Source: Acanthaster planci
Lineage: Eukaryota > Echinodermata > Asteroidea > Valvatida > Acanthasteridae
Direction of reading: 5' to 3'
DNA length: 18,519 bases
Assembly: GCF_001949145.1 (NCBI RefSeq)
Contig: NW_019091474.1
Span: 145,178 to 163,696, forward strand
Shown here: positions 1 through 10,000 of the stretch, one piece after another
How the letters are laid out: each line of letters starts with the position of its first letter
How positions within the stretch are numbered: position 1 is the first letter of the stretch
Made by a program: the position numbers and the translations under genes
The notes under the pieces: generated by a model
Database searches by the model: none
Seen by the model: the letters and a program-made list of their open reading frames with translations, nothing else
Told to the model about the DNA's origin: nothing

Positions 1-1599
1 CCCACGCAAGGGGCTGTAGCCGGAACGCAGTAAAACTTGCAAATTATCTCTTCGTCAGCCTGAAAAAAATGTCATTTACTGGTCTTATCGCACTACCAAA
101 TTTCCTGACCTTCTCCAAATCTGGCCCCATCGTCTCAAATGCAAGATCGTCATTAAATTTCACTATTATCGTCATAATTCCACCCTACATCTATTCTTTG
201 ACAAATGGTATATTAATGGTTCTCTCTCTACTGTGGTCAATAGCAAGATAACATGGCTAATCTAATCACTATTCTATCCCCCTCCCCTGTCCCCTCTCTG
301 GGGGGGGGGGGGGTAGCCACGGCAGTGGTTAGAATTGCCTACGTCCAGAGACGCCGGTGGCCTACTCCATCCCTTCTCCCTCTCCCCCTCTCTAAGCCCG
401 GCCTGAGTCCGGGGCAGCAGCTTGCCTCGGTCTTAGTCCCTGTACCTCGTAACTTAGGCCCTCAACCTCTCCCTTCCAGTAACCCTACCTGAGTTATATA
501 AATATTTCCCTTAGTTAATTTGTCAATAGTGTATTTTTCCTTACATGTATTGTATAATTTTCTCAACTAATGTTTTTGCTGTAAACTTGACTGTGTTTTT
601 CTTTGTTTACCCTTTTTATATTTGTAGATTTGTACTTGTCAATTGTAATAATTTCAACTGTTTGCAGTTGTCATCGGTAATATTATATCTCTTTATATAT
701 TTTCCTGTTTTTGGTTTTTTTTATTCACTTATGTTAAAACAAATCTTTTATCTGTAAATAACCAAATTTGCTTTTAAGTTATTGTATTTTTTTTTCGTTT
801 CAATGGAACGAAGCAAAATTTCCATTTCAGACATTTCTCCAAAGATGATAAATACATTTTTATGACTCCTTTCCACATTGCTGTGTCTGTATAGCAGATT
901 CCATCATATTTCACAGGCGTGAAGCTATCATTTTCCTCTTGTAGTCGGTTAGAACCAAATACAAATAAAGCAAACTAAAACAGACGCATGAGCCAAAAAC
1001 ACCTCCTGGACAAACCTAAAATAATAAAACAGGACCGAAGGGGTTTTAATTGGCCCTGGAAAATGGATGTAGGTTATGTCGGATAAAAAATTGGTGGTTC
1101 AACTCAGTTTGGCAGCACCCGAATGTTGCACCACTCTCAAAAATGGTAAAGTTGATTTAAACATGTCTAGTTAGGCCTGCCTTACATTAAAGCTCTCTGC
1201 CTCGCCAAAATTCATTCGTGACTGATGGCTTAAGTGGGTAGCTCCAGTGTGCAGTCATTTTTCCCCGGAGATTTTGGTTTTATTCACAATGCGTGATCAT
1301 GCATTGTGTTCTGAACGTCTTTTGACGAAGTGAAGTGCGGCGTTGCATGACTTTATAAAGCATTATGAATTTTTAAAGGAACAATAAATACATTTCAAAA
1401 TTGTGTGTGCTGAACGTCTTATAAACTTCATACCGTCTATTGAAAATGAGCCTCGAAAGGTTACAGAGGGATAGCTATCCCATCGAGGCATTACGTTAAA
1501 CACTGTGCTATGTCGTCAGCGCAGTGGGCTATTTTTGGTGGGTTCTAGAGAGTATAAAACACTACATTGGTAAGAGTGATACATTTGTGCTCGTTGCAG
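1..1599. other. Non-coding, probable last intron of an upstream SLC16 paralogue
   Basis: No convincing exon was found here. Because a paralogous terminal exon with its own acceptor begins at 1600, this stretch is inferred to be the intron before it. It contains a C/T-rich segment (about 275-490) with a run of 14 G at 300-313. From about 490 to 800 it is strongly T-rich. AATAAA hexamers occur near 963 and 1382. The short open frames at 69-251, 253-492 and 545-757 are low-complexity and match no family I know. The C/T-rich segment could be part of an unrecognised repeat. Confidence 0.45.
300..313 (+). repeat. Poly-G run of 14
   Basis: An uninterrupted run of 14 G follows a C/T-rich tract (about 276-299). 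The exact length is likely to be unreliable in an assembly and variable between individuals. Confidence 0.9.
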
Positions 1600-1727
1600 G
1601 TTTGATGTTTGACAAAACTGAAAGCTACAGCCTGGCTTTCGTCATCTTGGGATGAGTATCCATTCTGCTGCTGTTGTCTCTGTTTGTGGAAGCACTGTTA
1701 AATCCACAGCAGGCAAGATCGCTTTAA
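1600..1727 (+). pseudogene. Terminal exon of a tandem SLC16-like paralogue, with premature stop
   Basis: This block is preceded by a good acceptor (TTGCAG ending at 1599) and enters in the same phase as the last exon of the gene at 13070. Read in that frame it encodes GLMFDKTESYSLAFVILG, then TGA (1653-1655), then VSILLLLSLFVEALLN and QQARSL, ending in TAA at 1725-1727. Against the 13070 exon, 28 of 42 residues match with no gap, including both ends. The TGA replaces the TGT codon of the intact copy, so the product would stop within the twelfth membrane helix and lose its last 24 residues. Either the copy is a pseudogene or it makes a shortened transporter. The remaining exons would lie left of the window. 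Similarity runs on into the 3' flank, which indicates duplication of a DNA segment rather than retroposition. Confidence 0.8.
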
Positions 1728-2292
1728 AATGTCCATCAGGTCCCCGACATTGCTGTTTACTTCCAATACAACATGCTTCCCGTTACTGTGTATAATAGTT
1801 ATTTAGCATACAATGCAGAAGGAAGGGGTGCAGCATAAATCCTTTCCGACGATATTTAGCGATTGAATGATGCCTTTACATAATTAGTACCGGCATTAAG
1901 TCTGGGACCACATTGTCCGAGCAATTTCCTGTTTCTTGCTTCAGATCAAGTTCCTGGTTTACGTGTAGTTTGAGCACGATTTCAATTACTGAAAACCTGT
2001 TCTGTTCACTAGAAGAACTTTTTTCATGCAAATTTAGAACGATTTATCGACATATCAAGCATTTCATGCCTGTATGATGACATTATACTAATCTGGCATT
2101 TATCATATTTGTGGATTGGCACGTTTTAGCAATTATAGGTCGAACAAGGAAAACAGGAAGCAAAATTGACTAGGACTAAAAACTATATATTTACCGCTGC
2201 ATTTAAGCTTTTTTTTAAAGTCATTACATTCTCGTTTTCGAGTTTGTCAAAGATTTAGTTATTTACTTCCAGATTTCAATGTTTCTTAGTTA

Positions 2293-2304
2293 TACAGGGT
2301 GTCC
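2293..2304 (+). repeat. TACAGGGTGTCC, transposon-end-like motif
   Basis: The motif TACAGGGTGTCC is followed by CAGA and a run of A. The same 12-mer occurs on the opposite strand at 8334-8345. From general knowledge, CAGGGTGTCC strings are common at the ends of dispersed repeats in invertebrate genomes. I cannot assign a family. Confidence 0.45.
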
Positions 2305-2543
2305 CAGAAAAAAAAAACTGGCGGAAAGGGATTAATATGCCCAAACCATGATATATGATTATAATAAAAGCGTAGAGGGTGGAGCGAGAGCCGGGTTAGG
2401 AACAGCGGGAGAGAAAGGGCTTCTGACGGTAGTGCTGTTACAGCGGGCTGGTTGGTGACAAGTTGAAGGAATAAGGTCCTGAAGTCGTTTGGTACTCTGG
2501 ATTTATTCTTTGGCTAACTTGGTTCCGAATTAGTGGATTTTAT

Positions 2544-2583
2544 GGCACGTTCTCGCAGTGGCGGAAAGTTTCGGGAACCACAT
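2544..2583 (+). repeat. Dispersed direct repeat, copy 1
   Basis: The core GTGGCGGAAAGTTTCGGGAAC, preceded by GGCACGTTCTC, closely resembles 3316-3352 (GGCACATTCAC, then GTGGCGGAACGTTTCGGGAAC). Both are on the plus strand about 770 bases apart. Similarity stops at the edges, so this is a short repeat of unknown nature rather than a clear long terminal repeat. Confidence 0.55.
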
Positions 2584-3315
2584 CAAAGAAGAAAAGAAAA
2601 ATGTACTCATTAAATAAGTATTCAATACATGTGACGATGCAAATGTCTGTCTCTCAATTCTATTACAAACTGAGAGAGCATCCTAAAATTATACTGTAGC
2701 TTGATCTCTGAAAAGGCCATTTATGAAGGTTTATCCAACAGAACTGAATAACCCGTTTATTAACTGTGCACAGGGAATATCATATCATTTTCTCTGATAT
2801 ATGTAACTGGCACACATTGCAGCTTTACCATGGGAAATATGCTGAAACTAATTGCAGTAAAGTCTCCATACAATTTCAGCTACAAATATATAAATAAAAA
2901 AGTCCACCTAAACATCTCCGTAGTTCCAAACATTACCTAACTCTTGTTGGATAAAAAAACACTTAACCCTCAAACTGTGCAGGCAGAAATGAGAGCAAAA
3001 TGTACCGACACAGCAGGGCGCTCTTCAAGATCGATCTGCTCTATTACGGTGCCGATCTCACAATACGTTTTCTTCAAAAGAAAATAAAACTTTGATTTCT
3101 GATAAAATACCTACAACGCACTTGCACTAAAGCTTACTGTGCTTCCAAATATTTATCAATCATACTGAACCTATTACTATCACTATTAAGGAATGTCGGT
3201 ACTTCTTTTTTATGTTCTAGCTCTCAACTCAAACAAAATCGAACAATTAATGTATAAGGTTACTTAAATGTCGGTAAACTATTTAAAATTGCGTACCTGA
3301 GTAGGTGGCTTGTAA

Positions 3316-3352
3316 GGCACATTCACACGGTGGCGGAACGTTTCGGGAACAA
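3316..3352 (+). repeat. Dispersed direct repeat, copy 2
   Basis: This is the partner of the repeat at 2544-2583, with the shared core TGGCGGAA(A/C)GTTTCGGGAAC. Downstream sequences of the two copies are unrelated. Confidence 0.55.
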
Positions 3353-3470
3353 CTCGTCGTCGTGGGCACCTAGGCAAAAGACTAGTGTTTGACAATAACA
3401 GGTGCTGATTTTGTATTCATAAATCTCACAAAGGCTGTTGACAATTGTAACTCGCTCAAGCATTCCATAT

Positions 3471-3850
3471 TTAGGTGCTTGGGCTATCCAGATATATGTT
3501 TATTCTGGTGGGTTTCAACCAAGACTTCAGTATATGACTTAAGGTCTTAATTTCCAGTTTGTCATGGCGTCGTGGCTTACTCCAACCCTTTTGGACATCA
3601 TCGTTTGGGCGCTTGCTCAGTTGCGCTTTCCATGATTCGCGTGTCACACTCTTAGCTCTGCGAAACTCTTCAATCTGTCCCACCTCTAAACTAGGACGGA
3701 GGCCAGACAAGTCCCCAAGTCGGCTGATAATTCTGCCAGTGTCGCTCACTGGATCTGAATCCAGCTTCAATATCTTTGCGAATCGTTAATTGACACCTGT
3801 TGCTTGGAGTTTGGTACGAAGATCAGCCTCAGCAAGATGATACCGGTAGT
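3471..3850 (-). pseudogene. Possible degraded coding fragment, unrecognised
   Basis: On the minus strand, one frame is open from about 3857 to 3471 except for a single TAA. The upper part reads RYHLAEADLRTKLQATGVN before the stop. The lower part starts RFAKILKLDSDPVSDTGRII and continues for about 100 residues, rich in charged residues and of balanced, globular-looking composition. No ATG opens the lower part, so it is not a stand-alone gene. It could be a fossil exon or transposon fragment, or chance: the plus strand over the same span is also open for 76 codons. I do not recognise a domain. Confidence 0.25.
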
Positions 3851-4932
3851 GCATAACATAAAATATTTTGTCATAAACAACTGTAATATTGCGAAAGTTT
3901 TTAAACTAGAGTAAATTAATGCATGAAAGTTGAAACAAAGAAGCAAAACTGAGAAACTAGAACAGCACGATCTGACAGCACGTATATCCGACTGGCAGAG
4001 TGCACTTCTGTCAAAAACGGCAGTAATGAAGTTTGAACTCAGAGGGTTTGCTTTAGCATTGCAGACTGAACAACCACAAAATAATAACCATGTATTGTGT
4101 CCTCAAAGTCCGGTTTCAACACACGACTACGTTTGCCCGAATCTGTAGCCTAAAACGCTATAAGTTTTACGTAGCATTTCGAATCTGTGTTTGTCCCTTC
4201 ATAAGTAACGCAACTGACCTTTGCGACGAATCTACTCTATGGTACCTGGCTCCCAAACTTTTGATTGAAAACACGTTAAGATTTTTTACTTATAGACTTT
4301 TTATTTCAGACTCGGCCTTTCATGAGACCCATGATCATCTTTTCTGGGTCGCGTTTTGAGGAAGTATAAATGTGTCCATTTAAATCCACTCCGTTACATT
4401 TGCGGCATATCTATTAATCTAACGGTCCTGTTATTTTAAGAACAAAATAAGACTGTGTAAACCATTCTACTTATTGGACACAATTCGCTGTACCTTTCTA
4501 TCAGGAACGCAATAATTTATGATGGCATATCTGTCAACTTTTTCCAACACCCAAATATTTACACACCAAGGTCATATTTCCATTGAACGCTGACCGTCAG
4601 CATTTTTACCTCGGAGACTGGTTTGCATCATAGGCACGTCTAATTAAAATTTACATGGGAGCAGTTTCGGCATTGTGTACTATGCATTGGTGAATGTTCA
4701 TGTCCGTGTACATTAATTGTAATGGTACATGCACGTGTATGTCTGTACATTCACAATCTCTATGTAGAAGCAGGTGTACTGTGAGCCACCTTGGTGCGTA
4801 TATTCCAGATGTAGGAACGACGTCACTGTGCACACACGTATCATCAGTGGTAACTTGAGAGACTATTGCCATGACTATGCCTAAGTCCACGGATAACAAA
4901 CATGTGCACATGTATATGTACATGTAAACATG

Positions 4933-4945
4933 TTCACTGTGAACT
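4933..4945. repeat. Short palindrome GTTCACTGTGAAC
   Basis: This is a perfect inverted repeat of 6 bp around one central base, at the end of a tract rich in ACATG/CATGT words (about 4690-4930). It resembles a nuclear-receptor or other dimer binding site only in form, and no role can be assigned. Confidence 0.4.
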
Positions 4946-6890
4946 TGATATTACTGTCAAATAATATGCACCTCCGGCATACACAATCGATGTATTAATT
5001 ATATTACATGTACTTCCCACATATAACATTTGCTCCATGAAGAGGGCGTTTTAAAGCATTAGGCCTATGGAAAACTGGGGCAAACATGTTTTCTTAACTA
5101 CTGTCGGGTTGAAAGGAATTGCTTTCATGCATGGCCACAATGGAGGTCTACCATCCTAAACCACTGCCATAGGTCGTTCGTTTATTCTCCTCGTGTTCGG
5201 TCAAGTATGGACATAGCAAGATGTGTGGCGAGTCAGCCATTTTGCATCAGGGTTCACTGCCTTTTCTCTAATCGTAGAACCGGTGTTTTAACATTTGGTC
5301 CGGTTGAACCGTATTTCGAATGATACCACCAGACGGAAAGACATCAGCAAGCTGATTTGTGTTATGGAAATCATGTATACAGAATAACACAGGAGAGGTA
5401 AAGGGCCTGATCAGCCATTTTTTCGGGCTAGTTCATACGCATAAGCTTCACATATGAACACAACAATGCCTCCAATGATGTACTTCCGTGGTTTTACGCT
5501 GCGCACATTGTAACCGTTGGCCCCTGTATTCCAAGAGTCACAGGTGTCTGGTCGTAAAGTCGCCACATGTAAGGTAAGAGCCAAAGTATGCTGTCCACAG
5601 ATACTTTTCTCAGACTCAAAATGCCACAGGTTGCTTCGTAAATGGTTGGGTACCTGTTGGTTAAAGGCTCCATGCAGTGATTTGTCTGATAGATAAAGAC
5701 GTGCAAACTCCTGCTTAAGTTACTTGAATGGAATCTATTAGCCATGTATCTCTGATTAATTGTCGAAAAGTGCGCATCTTTTACTGAACGATGACAATGG
5801 TGTTGTGTTGAAGCCATCAAGGAACGATACTTTGCACATTAGGACTTTGCTCACACTTGTTTGGTCACTGAAAATACTTTTCACATGCCATAAAAAAATT
5901 AAACGTACATGTTTTTGCCTGGCTTGTTTGTCATAGCACCGACACAGCATGCAAGGCATGGATTTATGCAGGTGCAAGAGCCATCTACAAAACAAAAGTA
6001 ACTGCAGCACATTTAAAGTGCCAAGGACATGAAGCTCACTTTAAGGAAATGCTTTATTGTGCAATCCCAATCTACTATCAAATGTAACAAAAGGGCTTTA
6101 ACAGATCTTTGTTCACCGTAAACACAACTAAACCAAGCACCAACATGAAATCACTACTCTGAGCAGGCTGGATGTGATTTCACTCAAAAAGATGATTTTG
6201 GCAGGGCGAATATAACATTAAATGTGAATTGTGAATATGATAGGTGAGTCGGAAATCACAACCACGATGATGTAATTGTGGTGACGTGGCTAGAGAGTGG
6301 ATATGACAGCTGTCTTTGTTTACATGTGTACTTTCATGTGAAGCTGCTTGGGGAAAGGACCACTGAGCACTCCAGGAAAACAAGCATCGACTGCAAATAT
6401 TGGTTTATAAGCATGTAAAAGTGACAAAGGTTTGACCCTTCATATAACCTTAAAAAACAAAGGACTGACAACTTAAGAAACTCAGAACAGCGTTTGTCAA
6501 CTGAAAATTTGTCACTTTCCAAAATATGAACTCAACACCTTTATCACCTCTCGAGATACGCTTGAAATGATCGAGGGCCTTCTTGACTACAATTCTTGTA
6601 ACTTACACTTAATGACGTCATTATGTTGTCACATTTACACCTCTAGGGACCAGGGTTGATATTTGCTTTTAGGTTTGAAGTTTATACAGAAAACAATGCT
6701 AGAAAAACTCCGCCGAGATCACTATCTCGAACATGGTGCAACTGGATTCTACCTGACAGGTAATATTGCTGCGCTTACAGATTTCAATGGACTTCTTGGG
6801 TACTTTACGTTCATGAACATTTTTATGCTTATTGCAAGTATTTCTTATCAGTTGCAGAAATAAACGAATTCCAACAAGGTAAATATTGAG

Positions 6891-7086
6891 ATGGGCAACA
6901 GGTGCAGTGCACGATTTCTCCAAGGCTTCTATATTGTCCTCTGCATGCATATCAGCACGTTGCTTTGGGCGGGCCTCATCAAAGGTCTGGGGGTGCTGTT
7001 ACCCACGCTGCGGGACCAATTTACAGTCTACACCTGGATGATTGGCAGTTTGATTGCGGCCGTGAGTGCGATGGCAGGTTTTGCAA
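6891..7086 (+). CDS. SLC16-like gene, exon 1 (start codon, helices 1-2)
   Basis: The exon begins with MGNRCSARFLQGFYIVLC and encodes residues 1-65 plus the first base of codon 66. The donor is A|GTAAGC at 7087. An in-frame stop at 6861-6863 with no intervening ATG makes 6891 the natural start. A CAG acceptor-like site ending at 6857 (TTATCAGTTGCAG) could join a 5' untranslated exon upstream. The family's N-terminal DGGWGW-type motif is absent: RFLQGFYIVL stands in its place. Helix 1 holds Lys31 and the following TLRDQF matches the usual first-loop layout. Confidence 0.85.
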
Positions 7087-10000
7087 GTAAGCTTTGGAAG
7101 TGAAACAATCCTTCAAAACTGTTTCATTGAACTGCTCTCCGAAGCAGAGCAGTTGCTCAAAAACTATAAGAGAGGCCGTTGTACAGTGAAACTTTGTCCA
7201 TCGTAAATTTGTAAAATATATTTATTTGGAACCTTTGATTGTTGAAACTGTGCAAATGTCAGGGGTGAATCGCTCGATCTCAAAGTAAAATTTTTCGTGA
7301 TTTGTACAGTCATTGTCTACTGGTCGATTTCACACGTTGTGCAGGTTTTGCAGAGACCTCATTTTGAAAAAAACCCATTGTAGGCTACTTAATTTTTCTG
7401 TTTGTGGGGATTATGAATATTGTCGTTATTTTGCAAATGCAGGTCCCCTCTCTGCGCTTCTGAACGGTATTTTTGGAACTGGCACTGTGGTCATAGTGAG
7501 CGGTTTCCTCTATGGAGCGTCTGTAATGCTGTCGTCCTTCTCAACCAGCATTCCTCATATTGCATTAACGTTATGCATATTGGCAGGTAGTCTATTGTTT
7601 ATACACAAGGTGACCCACAAAAATCTAACTAAAAGTAACAATTATTTTCTCACAAACGGTTGTCAGATATTGCTGTATTTGATATGAACTTAAAGCTGAA
7701 AATATTATCTTTCCAAAACTGAAGAAGTCACTTTAATCTGGTGATGCGTTGTGGTATTACCGGTAAAAGATGGCAATTCCCACAGAATGATCAGATTCAA
7801 ATGTACACGAAGGTACTTGTACATAAATGTACTTTCGCCGCGCTTTGAGTATGCTGAAAAGTATGATACCACAAGACACAGGTTTATACACAGTGCTGGC
7901 CTACACCATGCAGGCATCATTTGGCGATTAATTTGTTTTCACAAGACAAGGCCAAGGCTAAACAGCTTCAACTGTGTAGTCTACACACTACTGAAGTGAG
8001 TAGTCATGCACCAAAATCTGTATGTAACAGGCATTAGAGCGAGAAGCAGATTGATTTAGATACATTCCTTGTTTTCAAGACTGCGTTCTTAAAGCAAAGG
8101 TATTTGGTATTCTTGGTTTAACCTTGTTAGTCACATATGCAAATTTGTCACAGTGCCGATTTCAGTACCCTTAACACCAGTCTAGTTTGTTCACTCACCT
8201 GTGTCAATAACATCCCAAGCTGAATACCATTGCAAAGAGGTCATTCTGCCCTTTCTAGAGATATATTTCTCTTTCCCATATATAAAGTAATTTTGCTATT
8301 ACAGCAATTTTTATTTCGGCATACTTTTTATGTGGACACCCTGTATTGAACAATATTTTTTCCAGAAAATGTAAACAGAGCATTTTAAACCAGCTCTTAC
8401 CTAAATTAATTCTTTGGAAAGGAATGAGTCCTCGAGTGGCCAGCCAGGCCAGAACTACCGTAATTTGCAGGGACAGATGTTTAAACAAACTGGTGACTTC
8501 ATAGCAAGAAGTCATCAGAAGAATCTTGGAACTTATACTCTCATCAATACCAGCAACCTATCCCCAAAGAATGTCAGATTTGTTTTTTTTAACATGGTAG
8601 AAATTGAAGATGATGGAAGCATGGATTCACATGGTTTTCTTTGAAGTTCAAAGTTTTGCGTTTGCAACACTTTTTTTGTCAAGAGAGAGTGGGATATTCT
8701 TTTGATACCTGCTCAGTGTGGGAGACTTGATGCTGTTACTTTTTGATTTTTCTTCTGGAATATATGGCGTCAGCAAATTTCCAGCAATCAAATTCTGACT
8801 TTTTTTGTATACATGCCATACTTGCGGTAATCGGTCATCAGATTAATGAATATACATGACGAGTATTTCCTCAACCGGAAATAATGAAAGATAGGTTACA
8901 TTTATATTATACTGACCAAGCTCATATTAAAATTCTTGTTTTCTCTGAGCAGGGCCTAGTTTGTTCAGTATCACTATACTGACTAGAGCAATGGCTGGAC
9001 GTCATTTCACTACAGGCTACGCCATCGCTACTGGTATTGGAACTTCGGGCCACGCTGTTGGATTGATGCTCCTTGCGCCCTTGATTCAATTACTTTTAGA
9101 CACCTATGGCTGGCGAAGTGCCTTGCTACTGCTTGGGGCAATTAGCTTGCATCTTGGTGTATGCGGCTTCCTCCTAAGAATACCACAACATCCTGCAGAG
9201 GCACGGGAGGAGTACCTGCCCATTGGCTCCATTGAACAGGAAGCGTCGCATGTCAACAAGCCAAGAAGCTCCGATGCTAAGAAAAACTCGCCACTCCGCA
9301 GCTTGAAGAACGTCATTATAGATGTGAAGAATCTACTGGGATGTGCAGTTTGTCGCCGCGCCGAGTTTTGGATCGGGTTTCTTGTTTTTGGATGTGATTC
9401 ATTTGCGATAGATATGTGGGTGTTGTACTTCGTCGCTTATGCCGAGTCAAAAGGTTTTTCTGGATACGAAGCCGTAATGTTCACTTTCGCCGGAGGAATG
9501 GGAAACATGGTCTTAAAGATCATCATTGGCCTGATTTTGGACTTTGGGTTATTGAAAGTGCGGCTGGGTCTCCTTGTGACGATCATTACAAGTTCCCTTT
9601 GTTTACTGACACTTCCCTGGATGAATACATACTGGATGATGATGATCAATGCCTTTCTCTATAACGGCCTCAACGGTATGATAAGACTCTTGAGTGACAT
9701 TTATACCCGTGAACTCTTGGGAGCTGAAGATTTAGTTGCCGCTTTCAGCTGGATGGGAGTTTTCAAGGCAGCTGTCATTCTTGCGTTCGGATTTTATCCA
9801 GGTAAAAGCCTCAGATATCATTAGATCAGCGTATGAGGAAAGCTAACAAAACACTTTTCATTCGAAGGCACTGTCGTAATGAAGGCAGTCTCTCTAGCAC
9901 ACACTTTGACTTTTTCTGTGCGGGCGGAGATGAATATGAGATAAGAAATGGGTAAAACAATTGTGCCCAATTTTGATTTTAACGATGTGAATGGTTATCT

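Larger units (their letters stand above)
1728..6890. other. Intergenic region between the two SLC16-like copies
   Basis: About 5.2 kb separates the paralogous terminal exon from the start codon of the intact gene. Apart from the short repeats listed separately and one doubtful coding relic near 3471-3850, I see no gene. The first part (about 1728-1855) keeps patchy similarity to the 3' flank at 13198-13315, for example an AAGGAAG block followed by CCTTTCC or CTTTTCC. Open frames on either strand between 3900 and 6860 are short, overlap on opposite strands and show no family signature. The promoter of the intact gene should lie in the right part, but no canonical TATA box is evident. Confidence 0.5.

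Noticed and set aside
2544-3352. Direct repeats as a small LTR pair
   Set aside because: Similarity covers only about 40 bases, the ends lack TG...CA and target duplications, and the interval has no element-like content.
5494-6010. Two overlapping minus-strand frames (108 and 84 codons)
   Set aside because: They are in different frames, rich in Cys, His and Ser, with no family signature and no splice sites joining them sensibly.
6663-6863. Plus-strand frame of 66 codons just before the transporter
   Set aside because: It has a non-ATG opening, does not continue into exon 1 in frame, and the minus strand is equally open. It may overlap 5' untranslated sequence but is not supported as coding.
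6879-6884. AAG|GTAAAT donor-like site upstream of the ATG
   Set aside because: It would create a 21-base exon from the CAG at 6857 and place the start codon in an intron. The open exon with a good start context is simpler.
8414-8644. Plus-strand frame in intron 2 as an extra transporter exon
   Set aside because: Exon 2 joins exon 3 without a gap relative to the family, so no extra exon is needed, and the sequence is hydrophilic and unlike the transporter.
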